Shown one piece after another: positions 52,286-60,108 of a DNA stretch of 60,108 bases (positions are counted from its first letter, which is position 1; each line of letters starts with the position of its first letter). Origin of the DNA: an uncultured Bacteroidales bacterium (lineage in GTDB: Bacteria > Bacteroidota > Bacteroidia > Bacteroidales > Muribaculaceae). The DNA is taken from positions 1 through 60,108 of the forward strand of contig CADBNR010000021.1 in assembly GCA_902796035.1 (NCBI GenBank), in the 5' to 3' direction. Under the pieces are notes generated by a model, which was not told the origin of the DNA, did not search any database, and saw nothing but the letters and a program-made list of their open reading frames with translations. The position numbers and the translations under genes were made by a program.

Positions 52286-53032
52286 CTATAGCGACGAAAT
52301 GAAATCCTCGGCCTTGGCCAACGCATCCGGTTTGCCGATGTCGAGCATCCGCAACCGGTCGTTGCGTACGTTACGTATCTTCACCCCGTCGGGGCGTGAC
52401 AACAGATAATCCATTATCGGGAATTTTGCACGACAGGAACGGTGCGAATAATCTGCAAGGCTTTTGACGGCATCGGCGCCAAGCACGTAGATGCCGCTGA
52501 AAGCCTCCTCTGTCATGTTCCGGTCGGACATGAACCCCGCAGGCCGGTACTCATCGGTGACGTTGTTGTGCCATCCTTTAAGCTCGCCGTCAGAGTCGAA
52601 TATCAGTTTACGCGACGATTCGCGGCCGCTGGTAAGCAGAGTTATGTCGTTCCCGACCTGTTCATGCTTCTGCACCAGCCCGCATAAATCCTGATTGCTG
52701 AGTATGTCCACATTGTGAACCAGTACCGGGCCTCCGTCTGCTAAAAATATCGGTGCGGCCTTGACCAACGCGCCGCCTGTATCAAGCAGTTCGTCGGTTT
52801 CGTCGCTGATGTCGATGCGCACGTCATAGTCATGCGCCGACAGATGCTCCCTGACCTGATCCGCGAAGTGATGCACGTTAACCACGATGCGGTCAAAGCC
52901 CTCATTCTTTAATTTTGATATGAGCCGATCCAATACTGGCACTCCGCACACCGGCACCAATGCCTTGGGATGATGTTCGGTCCAGGGCTTTAGCCGGGTT
53001 CCGAGACCGGCCGCCATTATCATCGCTATCAT
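52286..53032 (-). CDS. MurU-like sugar-1-phosphate nucleotidyltransferase
   Basis: 248 aa. NTP-binding start MIAMIMAAGLGTRLKPWTEHHPKALVPV and the DxD-like VHNVDILS at ~105, SGIYVLG and LDIGKPDALAKAE near the end. The layout matches MurU (MurNAc-alpha-1-P uridylyltransferase) of the cell-wall recycling bypass, in which AmgK supplies MurNAc-1-P. The gene directly upstream encodes an AmgK-like kinase, 22 bp away, which strongly supports that pathway. Other sugar nucleotidyltransferases are possible on sequence alone. Confidence 0.85.
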   Translation of the reverse strand: MIAMIMAAGLGTRLKPWTEHHPKALVPVCGVPVLDRLISKLKNEGFDRIVVNVHHFADQVREHLSAHDYDVRIDISDETDELLDTGGALVKAAPIFLADGGPVLVHNVDILSNQDLCGLVQKHEQVGNDITLLTSGRESSRKLIFDSDGELKGWHNNVTDEYRPAGFMSDRNMTEEAFSGIYVLGADAVKSLADYSHRSCRAKFPIMDYLLSRPDGVKIRNVRNDRLRMLDIGKPDALAKAEDFISSL

Positions 53033-53054
53033 AATCTCTAATCGGACAATGTCG

Positions 53055-54485
53055 TTATAACGTTTCCTCTATACCCCTCTCCCTGTGTATCAGCATGACC
53101 TGAGCCTGCGGATACTTTCGCTTGATGGCATGCGCCACTGCCTCGGCGCAATACACCGACCTGTGTTGGCCTCCCGTACATCCGAATCCTATCTGCAGAT
53201 CGGAGAATCCGCGACGCAGATAGCATTCCACCGACGGCGACACTATCGCCTCGGCATCTGCCACGAATTTCTGAACCTCTCCCCTGCTCTCCAGAAAATC
53301 GATCACCGGCTTGTCCCGTCCCGTCAATGACTTATATTCGGCATAGCGACCCGGATTGTGCATACCGCGGCAATCGAACATGAATCCGCCGCCATTGCCT
53401 GTGTAATCCTCAGGATAGCCACGCTTATACGAAAAACTGTACACCTTTATAAGCAAGCCGTCATGCCTGGCGGGCACGGGAGAATGGGCGATGGCTTCGC
53501 GACATACGCGCGCCAGCTCGGGACACCGGTCCAACACAGGCAGATTCATCAGGTCGCCGAGATTGTCGAGCGCTGCGGGTATACTTTCGATGAAATGCGC
53601 GCGTTTCTGCACCAACCCGCGGAAACCGTACGCCCCCAACACCTGCAGAGTCCTGAAGAATGCCAACGGACGGACGGCATCCAGTATCTGCCGTGCAGGT
53701 GTGCCTGTCGCACGTTCATATTCAAAGGCATACAGCTCCATCAGTTCCTCGCGTGTCTCCGGCTTAAGTCCGGCCTTGGCCTGCCACAGGAGGGAAATCG
53801 CGTCGTACGTAACAGGACCTCTCCTACCTCCTTGAAAATCAATAAGCCACGGCTTACCGTCATGGATCATGACATTTCGACTCTGGAAGTCGCGCATCAT
53901 GAATCCCTGGGGTCCCGAGGTCGGCCCCGAAAGATATCCGGCGAGACGTTCCATGTCATCCTCAAGCTTATCCTCGTCGAAGTCAATGCGTGCCGGCTTC
54001 AGATATTCATATTTGAAATAATTCAGATCCCACATCACCTGACGGCGGCTGTAGGGCTTGTAACCGGCAAACCGTCCCCATTCCGATTCCGGCACAGTCT
54101 GCAATTTTACCAAAGCCTTGAGCGAGTCCTCGGCAAGTCCGCGCCATTCGTCGCTGCCGAGACATGAAAACAATGACCTGTCGCCTAAATCCTGCTGTAT
54201 ATAGCATCGCATGTCGTCCGACACGCCATATATCTCGGGCACCGGCACTCCGTGATTATGAAACACCCGGTCCAGACCGATGAAGGCCCGGCAGTCACGC
54301 TCCGAATCCCCTACCGTGCCGATGCAGCATCCGGCATCCGAACGCATGCGGTAATACTGACGGTCGCCCCCGGCGCCGGCAAGCCTTATGACCTCGGCAG
54401 CCGGCGTGCCGTAACGGGCACGGTGCAACGACTGCAATTCTTCCATATCCTTTTCCATAATTATGTAACGGCAGTTTGGCACCAT
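53055..54485 (-). CDS. AmgK-like sugar kinase fused to RapZ C-terminal domain
   Basis: 476 aa. Residues ~1-320 are an aminoglycoside-phosphotransferase-fold kinase of AmgK type: catalytic loop FMMRDFQSRNVMI with the aspartate, then the metal aspartate in KPWLIDFQGGRRGP. From ~340 the protein is a RapZ C-terminal domain: LLIKVYSFSYKRGYPED, FDCRGMHNPGRY, LTGRDKPVIDFL and IGFGCTGGQHRSVYCAEAVAHAI, closely paralleling E. coli RapZ, where this domain binds glucosamine-6-P. AmgK phosphorylates MurNAc/GlcNAc at the anomeric position in wall recycling; the fused sensor could tune that to amino-sugar level (inference). The ATP-binding N-domain of RapZ is absent. Start: ATG 54485; ATG 54458 and 54446 are alternatives. 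Pairs with the MurU-like gene. Confidence 0.88.
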   Translation of the reverse strand: MVPNCRYIIMEKDMEELQSLHRARYGTPAAEVIRLAGAGGDRQYYRMRSDAGCCIGTVGDSERDCRAFIGLDRVFHNHGVPVPEIYGVSDDMRCYIQQDLGDRSLFSCLGSDEWRGLAEDSLKALVKLQTVPESEWGRFAGYKPYSRRQVMWDLNYFKYEYLKPARIDFDEDKLEDDMERLAGYLSGPTSGPQGFMMRDFQSRNVMIHDGKPWLIDFQGGRRGPVTYDAISLLWQAKAGLKPETREELMELYAFEYERATGTPARQILDAVRPLAFFRTLQVLGAYGFRGLVQKRAHFIESIPAALDNLGDLMNLPVLDRCPELARVCREAIAHSPVPARHDGLLIKVYSFSYKRGYPEDYTGNGGGFMFDCRGMHNPGRYAEYKSLTGRDKPVIDFLESRGEVQKFVADAEAIVSPSVECYLRRGFSDLQIGFGCTGGQHRSVYCAEAVAHAIKRKYPQAQVMLIHRERGIEETL

Positions 54486-54599
54486 GATTATATCATCCGT
54501 AAACGCAGATATTCACACTTTATAGCACATTATACTGTATATCATAGATGTGTTAACATTTTTTGTCGCGCTACTTAATGCAGTGTGCGAAAATTTTTG

Positions 54600-54607
54600 T
54601 AAATTTG
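54600..54607 (+). promoter_or_regulatory. -7 element of pgk
   Basis: TAAATTTG, 37 bp before the pgk ATG. No TTTG at the -33 distance. Confidence 0.5.
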
Positions 54608-54644
54608 CCTTTTGAAAAATAACCCTATATCAAATAGACATACA

Positions 54645-55895
54645 ATGGCTAAAATTGAAGATTACAACTTCAAGGGCAAGAAGGCTATAGTTCGCGTAGA
54701 CTTCAACGTACCCTTGGATGAGAATGGCAAGATCACGGACGACACCCGTATTCGCGGCGCACTCCCCACACTGAAGAAGATTCTGGGCGACGGCGGCGCA
54801 CTGATTCTGATGTCACACATGGGCAAGCCCAAGGGCAAGGTTAACCCGAAGCTGAGCCTGTCGCAGATCCGTGAAGCAGTAGCCAAGGCCCTCGACACCG
54901 AGGTCGAGTTCGCACCCGACTGCGCCAAGGCTCAGGATATGGCCAAGAATCTGAAGCCCGGCCAGGTGCTCCTGCTGGAAAACCTGCGCTTCTATCCCGA
55001 GGAGGAGGGCAAGCCCGTGGGCATCGACAAGAACGACCCCGCATACGACGCCGCCAAGAAGGAGATGAAGGAGCGTCAGAAGGAATTCGCAAAGACTCTG
55101 GCAGACTATGCCGACGTTTACGTTAACGACGCATTCGGCACGGCTCACCGCCGTCACGCCTCGACAGCCGTGATAGCCGACTATTTCGACGCCGACAACA
55201 AGATGCTGGGATACCTGATGGAGAAGGAAGTAGGCGCCGTTGACAAGATCATCAGCGACATCAAGCGTCCCTTCACTGCAATCATGGGCGGCTCGAAGGT
55301 TTCCACCAAGATCGGCATCATCGAGAACCTGATGGACAAGGTTGACAACCTGATTCTGTGCGGCGGCATGACCTTCACTTTCGCCAAGGCAAAGGGCGGC
55401 CACATCGGCAACTCCATCGTAGAGGACGACAAGCTGCAGCTGGCTCTGGACATCATCGAGATGGCCAAGAAGAAGGGCGTGAACCTGGTGCTGGGCACCG
55501 ACTGCGTCGCCGGCAATAAGTTCAGCAACGACGCCGACACACAGATCTGCTCCGTAATGGACATTCCCGACGGATGGGAAGGCATGGACGCCGGTCCCGA
55601 ATCCATCAAGGCATTCCGCGCAGCCATCCTGCCCGCCAAGACCATCCTCTGGAACGGTCCTGCCGGCGTGTTCGAGTTCGACAAGTTCACCGGCGGTTCG
55701 CGTGCCATTGCAGACGCTATCGTCGAGGCTACCGAAGACGGCGCATTCTCGCTGGTAGGCGGCGGCGACTCCGTGGCCTGCATCAACAAGTTCGGCCTCG
55801 CCGACAAGGTAAGCTACGTTTCCACCGGCGGCGGCGCTCTGCTCGAGGCCATCGAAGGAAAGGTTCTGCCCGGCGTAGCAGCAGTCAAGGCCTGA
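54645..55895 (+). CDS. pgk: Phosphoglycerate kinase
   Basis: 416 aa from [28 protein letters not shown]; an upstream in-frame ATG at 54612 adds 11 odd residues. Blocks: [43 protein letters not shown], and the C-terminal nucleotide loop [16 protein letters not shown] with STGGGALLE. It transfers phosphate between 1,3-BPG and ADP in glycolysis. Alone, with its own -7 box and terminator. Codon use is strongly biased to C/G third positions (GGC, CTG, AAG), as expected for high expression. Confidence 0.98.
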   Translation: MAKIEDYNFKGKKAIVRVDFNVPLDENGKITDDTRIRGALPTLKKILGDGGALILMSHMGKPKGKVNPKLSLSQIREAVAKALDTEVEFAPDCAKAQDMAKNLKPGQVLLLENLRFYPEEEGKPVGIDKNDPAYDAAKKEMKERQKEFAKTLADYADVYVNDAFGTAHRRHASTAVIADYFDADNKMLGYLMEKEVGAVDKIISDIKRPFTAIMGGSKVSTKIGIIENLMDKVDNLILCGGMTFTFAKAKGGHIGNSIVEDDKLQLALDIIEMAKKKGVNLVLGTDCVAGNKFSNDADTQICSVMDIPDGWEGMDAGPESIKAFRAAILPAKTILWNGPAGVFEFDKFTGGSRAIADAIVEATEDGAFSLVGGGDSVACINKFGLADKVSYVSTGGGALLEAIEGKVLPGVAAVKA

Positions 55896-55926
55896 TAAGA
55901 ATCCCCCAAGCTAAGCTATATAAACC

Positions 55927-55970
55927 GGAGAGTGTACCGACCACGTCGGCGCGCTCTCCTGCTTTTATAT
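55927..55970 (+). terminator. Terminator of pgk
   Basis: GGAGAG at 55927 pairs with CTCTCC ending 55959, a 15-position stem with one mismatch and two G-T pairs, 3-nt loop, followed by TGCTTTTATAT. Confidence 0.85.
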
Positions 55971-56381
55971 ATCTTGCCGTCACGGCCTGAACGGAGGACC
56001 GCGACGTTATGGGTACCCGGAATTTTTACCGCGAAACCATTAAATATTTCCGATTTTAAGACAGAAATTCTAAAATTATTATAAAATTTTGCGTTTCTTG
56101 CTAAAATATCGGGATAAGATATTTGATTTTTTGAAAAATTCAGTAACTTTGCATTCGGGTTGTCAAAACCGTAGCGATTACGAGACTCCGACGCAGTGCA
56201 TGACGACTTAACAACTATACAGAACGGGAATGCTGAGAGGTTTCGCAGCTATCCTTAAAAATTTAATAACCGGATATTATAAAAAAAAGACATATAGACT
56301 CCGTGCGGAGTCATTGACGTTGGAAGAAATACAAACTAATCTATACACACAAACCAAAAAAACAAAACTAATTAAAAGAGT
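55971..56381. other. Long leader and upstream region of the TonB operon
   Basis: No gene supported. Contains the exbB promoter (56122-56151) and a ~225-nt leader with a small hairpin, GACTCC (56297-56302) and GGAGTC (56307-56312), preceded by a run of A. Confidence 0.55.
56122..56151 (+). promoter_or_regulatory. -33/-7 promoter of the TonB operon
   Basis: TTTG (56122-56125), 18 nt, TAACTTTG (56144-56151). The spacing is slightly short. Confidence 0.65.
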
Positions 56382-57242
56382 ATGGAATCTCAGAAACCTA
56401 TGGCTCCTCAGCCTAAAGCGACTACGGCCGCTGCCAAAGTGAAGAAAGAAGAGAAGATCAGCAACGTACGCGGCATCCGCAACGCGTTCATCGTGATCAT
56501 CGCATGCGCAGTCGTTGCAGTATGCATCTTCCTGTTCGGAATGGGTGCCCCCGGCAACTTCGAGGGCAACGACACAGCTGGTCACCCGCTGAACCTGGCC
56601 GGTACCGTTTACAAGGGCGGTTTCATCGTGCCTATCCTGATGACCCTTCTTCTCACCGTTATCGTTCTGTCGATCGAGCGTTGGATCGCCATCAAGAGCG
56701 CAAGCGGCAAGGGCAACACCACCAAGTTCGTCGCAGACATCAAGGCTGACCTGGCTGCCGGAAACATCGATGGCGCCATGAAGCGTTGCAAGACTCAGAA
56801 AGGCTCTGTTGCATCTGTAGTTTACAACACACTGGTTAAGTACAAAGAGATGGAAGCCAACGACACTCTGAGCAAAGAGCAGAAGCTGACCACCCTCCGC
56901 AACGAGGTTGAAGAGGCTACCGCCCTCGAGATGCCCGGTCTGTCGCAGAACCTCCCCATCATCGCCACACTGACAACTCTCGGTACTCTGGTCGGACTTC
57001 TCGGTACTGTAATGGGTATGATCAAGTCGTTCCAGGCTCTGGCCGCTTCCGGTTCGCCCGACTCGACCGAGCTGTCTACCGGTATCTCCGAGGCCCTTGT
57101 CAACACCGCATTCGGTATTATGACTGGTGCTTTCGCTGTTATCTCCTACAACTTCTTCACCAACAAGATCGACAACCTTACCTACGCTATCGACGAAATC
57201 GGTTTCTCCATCGTAGCTACTTACGCCGCTACCCACAAATAA
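56382..57242 (+). CDS. exbB: ExbB/TolQ-type proton channel subunit
   Basis: 286 aa. Spans: FIVIIACAVVAVCIFLF near 35-52, FIVPILMTLLLTVIVLSIERW near 85-105, and two more in the MotA/TolQ block with LTTLGTLVGLLGTVMGMIKSF and TAFGIMTGAFAVISYNFF. An N-terminal lys/pro-rich extension (MESQKPMAPQPKATTAAAKVKKEE) is not in E. coli ExbB. With ExbD it uses proton flow to energise TonB. First of a four-gene operon; the A-rich run before the ATG serves as initiation context. Confidence 0.95.
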   Translation: MESQKPMAPQPKATTAAAKVKKEEKISNVRGIRNAFIVIIACAVVAVCIFLFGMGAPGNFEGNDTAGHPLNLAGTVYKGGFIVPILMTLLLTVIVLSIERWIAIKSASGKGNTTKFVADIKADLAAGNIDGAMKRCKTQKGSVASVVYNTLVKYKEMEANDTLSKEQKLTTLRNEVEEATALEMPGLSQNLPIIATLTTLGTLVGLLGTVMGMIKSFQALAASGSPDSTELSTGISEALVNTAFGIMTGAFAVISYNFFTNKIDNLTYAIDEIGFSIVATYAATHK

Positions 57243-57289
57243 TTGCGGCAGTCAACGAATTGTAAAACCGATTAAACAGACAGCAAAAA

Positions 57290-58015
57290 ATGGGAAGAGT
57301 AAAAATAGCCAAGAAGAGCACATTCATCGACATGACCGCGATGAGTGATGTGACGGTGCTGCTGCTTACCTTCTTCATGCTGACATCAACCTTCCTTTCC
57401 AAAGAACCGACACAGGTTATCACGCCTCCTTCGGTTTCGCCGGAAAAGGTGCAGGAAACCAACTACGTTCAGGTGTTGGTCAGTCCCGAAGGGAAGGTCT
57501 GGCTCTCGATGAACAACGACACCTCCAAGAACTGGAGCAACGAGAAGATGCGCATGGCGCTTCTCGACAAGGTCAGCGAGATCTACAACGAGTCACATAA
57601 GAACAAGATCAGCTTCACACCGGAGCAGAAATATGCCTTCAGCAAGTTGGGAACTTTCGGCGTTCCTTTGACACAGATGGGCGAATTCCTGAACCTTGCC
57701 TCGCAGCAGGAAGGCCAGACAGCCATGGATAAGTGGCTGGACGGTTCCGACGGCAATCCGAGCCATACTACAGGCATTCCCGTCAACTGGAATCAGAACG
57801 ACCAGACTCCCAATGAGTTCCAGATGTGGATGAAAGCAATGCGTCAGACCGACAACGATAACCTCGCCTCGGCCATCAAAGATGGTTCCGGCGTCGCTAT
57901 CAAGGCCGACCAGAACACTTCGTTCGAAATAATCCACATGATTATGGATAATCTTCAGACTATCCATATGAATAAGTTTACGTTATTGACCGCTCTTAAG
58001 GGCGCAGAAGAATAA
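57290..58015 (+). CDS. exbD: ExbD-type protein, first copy
   Basis: 241 aa versus ~140 in E. coli. N-terminal anchor STFIDMTAMSDVTVLLLTFFML with the aspartate that carries protons. The rest is periplasmic and much longer than usual: a stretch of ~110 residues (KVWLSMNNDTSKNW to QMWMKAMRQ) separates the start from the usual ExbD fold end (SFEIIHMIMDNLQTIHMNKFTLLTAL). The second copy follows in the same operon, so the two may form heteromers. Confidence 0.92.
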   Translation: MGRVKIAKKSTFIDMTAMSDVTVLLLTFFMLTSTFLSKEPTQVITPPSVSPEKVQETNYVQVLVSPEGKVWLSMNNDTSKNWSNEKMRMALLDKVSEIYNESHKNKISFTPEQKYAFSKLGTFGVPLTQMGEFLNLASQQEGQTAMDKWLDGSDGNPSHTTGIPVNWNQNDQTPNEFQMWMKAMRQTDNDNLASAIKDGSGVAIKADQNTSFEIIHMIMDNLQTIHMNKFTLLTALKGAEE

Positions 58016-58019
58016 GACA

Positions 58020-58796
58020 ATGGCAGAAGTTCAGCAAAATGGTGGAGGCGGCAAAGGCAAAAACCACCAGAAAAAAATGCAGATCCGCGTGGATTTCACG
58101 CCGATGGTCGACATGAACATGTTGCTTATCACGTTCTTCATGCTCTGTACGACAATGATCAAATCGCAAACTCTTAGTATAGCCTTGCCCTCTAACGAGA
58201 AGGTTGACAATGTCGAGAACATGTCGCAGGCATCGGCCGACGATGCAGTGACCATCATCCTCGACGCCAAGCGCAAGACCGGATCGTTCGATGTCGATAC
58301 AGTCAACGGCAAGGTAGTGCCTGTTGTTTACTACTATTTCGGCAAGCCCGGCGGCGACGCAGGCATCGGCTCCAACCCCGAGCAGATAGCAGCAAACAAT
58401 AACCTTCAGGAATCGGAGTTCCTCACAAACGACGAGAAATCAGGCAAAGCCCGCGGTATCCGCGAGATTATCCAGCAGCGTAACAAGGAAGTGCTCACCG
58501 AGGTGAACAAGCTCAAGGAGAAATACGCCAGCGGCGGTTTCGGCAGCCTTGAGACAGCCGACGGCCGCGAAAAGGCACAGGCAGCCTACGACGAGGCTGC
58601 TTCCAAGGTCCGCAAGGATGAAAACCTGAAGAAACCCGTCATCATCATCAAGTCCACGCCTCAGGCTTCATACGGCAGCCTCGTGCAGGTACTTGACGAA
58701 ATGCAGATCAACTCCATCTCCAAGTATCAGATCGATAACATGACCAAGGTTGACTCCGTAATGGTCATCGACTATCAGAATCGTCATCATAAGTAA
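58020..58796 (+). CDS. exbD: ExbD-type protein, second copy
   Basis: 258 aa, also oversized. VDFTPMVDMNMLLITFFML is the anchor with the conserved aspartate. The N-terminal tail is gly/lys rich (NGGGGKGKNHQKK). A central insert carries GREKAQAAYDEAASKVRK and other helical text, and the C-terminus (IIIKSTPQASYGSLVQVLDEMQ) is the ExbD fold. The start follows the first exbD stop by 4 bp. Confidence 0.92.
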   Translation: MAEVQQNGGGGKGKNHQKKMQIRVDFTPMVDMNMLLITFFMLCTTMIKSQTLSIALPSNEKVDNVENMSQASADDAVTIILDAKRKTGSFDVDTVNGKVVPVVYYYFGKPGGDAGIGSNPEQIAANNNLQESEFLTNDEKSGKARGIREIIQQRNKEVLTEVNKLKEKYASGGFGSLETADGREKAQAAYDEAASKVRKDENLKKPVIIIKSTPQASYGSLVQVLDEMQINSISKYQIDNMTKVDSVMVIDYQNRHHK

Positions 58797-58830
58797 TGTT
58801 GGATTTATTAACCTTTAAAGCAGACTGAAA

Positions 58831-59700
58831 ATGGCTAAAAGTAGCGTAGATCTGACATCACGGGAATGGAATGATATAATATTTGCCGAGAAGAACAAGG
58901 AATTTGGCGCATACCAGATCCGTAAGAAGAGCGACAAACGTCATAACATGGCTATGCTCTACATGCTAATGGGACTGGTTGTGGTATTCTGCCTCATCCT
59001 CGGTCTTAACAAATACTCGGCATACCGTGCAGAGAAAGCTGCCCTGGAACTCCAGGAACAGCGAGAGAAAATGATGGCTGCTCAGATCGCCCAGGAAGAG
59101 GAGGTCGAGGAGCAGGAAGAACCTGAAGAACAGAAGTTCGAACAGCCCGAAGTCACTGTACCGGAAGAGGTACTGGCTACCGTACAGGTAACTCAGATCG
59201 CCATCGTCGACGCCGACCAGGTGAAGAACGAGGTGATGGACATGGATACCCAGAAAGAGGACAACACCGCCCGTGGTGTCGTTACTCAGGAAGGTAGTGA
59301 TGACGCCGACAAGTTCAGGGCTGTACAGGAACAGGTAGTAGTTAAGGAACCGGAGCCCGAGGTTAAGCACAAGGAGGAGGAAATCTTCGTTGCCGTTGAA
59401 CAGCAGGCAGAGTTCCCCGGCGGTCAGGCTGCCCTGATGAAGTGGCTGTCGCAGAACGTCCGCTATCCCGAGACCGCTCAGCAGAACGATGTTCAGGGTC
59501 GTGTAATCGTGAAGTTCGTCGTTGAGAAAGACGGTTCAATCGGTACCGCCACCATCCTCAAGGGTGTTGACAAGGACTTGGACCGCGAGGCTCTCCGCGT
59601 CGTAAAGAAGATGCCCAGGTGGCAGCCCGGTAAGAACAATGGTGTAGCCGTACGAAGCTACTTCAACCTTCCCGTGGTATTCAAACTTCAGAATCAGTAA
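58831..59700 (+). CDS. tonB: TonB energy transducer
   Basis: 289 aa. One N-terminal membrane span (MLYMLMGLVVVFCLILGL) near residues 43-60, a glutamate-rich coiled/extended spacer (EEEVEEQEEPEEQKFEQPEV), and a C-terminal TonB domain from ~200 (FPGGQAALMKWLSQNVRYPETAQQNDVQGRVIVKFVVEKDGSIG, then MPRWQPGKNNGVAVRSYFNLPV). Residue FPGGQAALMKWL is typical of the Bacteroidota version. It delivers energy to outer-membrane transporters such as the SusC here. Last gene of exbB-exbD-exbD-tonB, with a terminator after the stop. Confidence 0.95.
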   Translation: MAKSSVDLTSREWNDIIFAEKNKEFGAYQIRKKSDKRHNMAMLYMLMGLVVVFCLILGLNKYSAYRAEKAALELQEQREKMMAAQIAQEEEVEEQEEPEEQKFEQPEVTVPEEVLATVQVTQIAIVDADQVKNEVMDMDTQKEDNTARGVVTQEGSDDADKFRAVQEQVVVKEPEPEVKHKEEEIFVAVEQQAEFPGGQAALMKWLSQNVRYPETAQQNDVQGRVIVKFVVEKDGSIGTATILKGVDKDLDREALRVVKKMPRWQPGKNNGVAVRSYFNLPVVFKLQNQ

Positions 59701-59722
59701 TTACTGAGATTTTCCATATCGA

Positions 59723-59762
59723 TGGAGGGCAGTTCCCCAGTGGGCTGCCCTCCATTATTTTT
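59723..59762 (+). terminator. Terminator of the TonB operon
   Basis: TGGAGGGCAG (59723-59732) pairs with CTGCCCTCCA (59745-59754), 10 bp, followed by TTATTTTTG. Confidence 0.85.
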
Positions 59763-59903
59763 GTACGCTACCAAAAACATTATTAACCCATCTTCCTAAC
59801 CTTTGGACATAGACGATAGACAACCCCATTATAATCGACACTGCAGGCTCCTCGTGCGCTATATGGTAACGAAACGGTTTAGCGCGACTGGGTAGAATTA
59901 GAT

Positions 59904-59984
59904 GAATGGGAATATTGGGATAATTGGGAGGAATGGGAGTATTGGGAGTATTGGGAGTATTGGGAATAATGGAACCAATGGGAT
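59904..59984. repeat. Period-9 tandem array, left arm
   Basis: Nine units of 9 bp: TATTGGGAG is the core, with GAATGGGAA, AATTGGGAG and similar variants. No gene was supported in 59763-60108. It faces an inverted array at 60056-60108. Confidence 0.9.
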
Positions 59985-60055
59985 TATTTAAAGTTAGTGA
60001 TAGTAGGGAATGCTCCAGCTTCAACCTTACCCCTGTTTCCTCCCTATATTCCAAT

Positions 60056-60108
60056 TCCTCCCACTCCTCCCACTCCTCCCACTCCTCCCACTCCTCCCAC
60101 TCCTCCCA
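60056..60108. repeat. Period-9 tandem array, right arm (runs off window)
   Basis: Five full units TCCTCCCAC plus eight bases of a sixth. The reverse complement (GTGGGAGGA) shares GGGAG with the left arm. The array continues beyond the window. Confidence 0.9.

Noticed and set aside
56230-56442. 70-aa ORF in the exbB leader
   Set aside because: Runs 60 bp into exbB in another frame, has no family resemblance and no clear start context.
59755-60054. 99-aa minus ORF with an NTP-repeat
   Set aside because: It is a translation of the period-9 array; no signal, domain or promoter.

Overview
The window looks like chromosomal DNA from a member of the Bacteroidales, most likely Muribaculaceae or a close relative. 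Support: a SusC/SusD pair with glycan-binding lipoproteins, a type IX secretion translocon (SprA), outer-membrane barrels of Bacteroidota type, two unusually long ExbD proteins, almost no Shine-Dalgarno sequences, and a recurring Bacteroidota promoter (TTTG, 18-21 nt, TAnnTTTG). Genus assignment is inference.

Layout. 1-1705: 3' part of a secreted repeat protein with a type IX-like C-terminal motif. 1790-3460: a REP-associated transposase (RAYT) gene flanked by REP-like palindromes; the downstream copy carries a 26-bp tandem array in a hairpin loop. 6799-3461 (minus): WecD, WecE and a glycosyltransferase, a dTDP-Fuc4NAc module. 16691-6936 (minus): a polysaccharide utilisation locus (SusC, SusD, two IPT/TIG glycan-binding lipoproteins, GH26 beta-mannanase), probably for beta-mannan. 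17263-20660: divergent HdeD-like membrane protein and ClpB. 25652-20767 (minus): a five-gene ECF sigma operon with outer-membrane barrel, sigma, anti-sigma and two secreted proteins. 35089-25754 (minus): recR, GNAT, ruvA, sprA. 37088-35524 (minus): two overlapping HU-type genes, the second an HU/membrane-span/LysM protein. 38746-37309 (minus): ndk and a LysM/M23 endopeptidase. 39230-40786: MscS channel. 43731-40795 (minus): nucleoside transporter, rsmE, kdsA. 44581-43883 (minus): Crp/Fnr regulator. Then tRNA-Met, a BamE-like lipoprotein, a MurB/metallo-beta-lactamase-fold fusion, tRNA-Glu, a WbpM/CapD-type dehydratase, prfA, rpsP, a small membrane protein, a MurU-like nucleotidyltransferase with an AmgK/RapZ fusion kinase, pgk, and an ExbB-ExbD-ExbD-TonB operon.

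How the parts fit. The TonB operon could energise the SusC transporter and possibly the ECF-linked outer-membrane barrel. Several genes concern the envelope: MurB, MurU/AmgK recycling, KdsA for LPS core, WbpM and WecDE for surface sugars, M23 and LysM proteins. The most unusual items are the HU-membrane-LysM protein, the AmgK/RapZ and MurB/MBL fusions, the predicted self-controlled ECF operon, and period-9 tandem arrays found both between genes as inverted repeats and inside the HU-LysM coding region with the same 9-mer. All functional calls come from reading the sequence; no database search was run.
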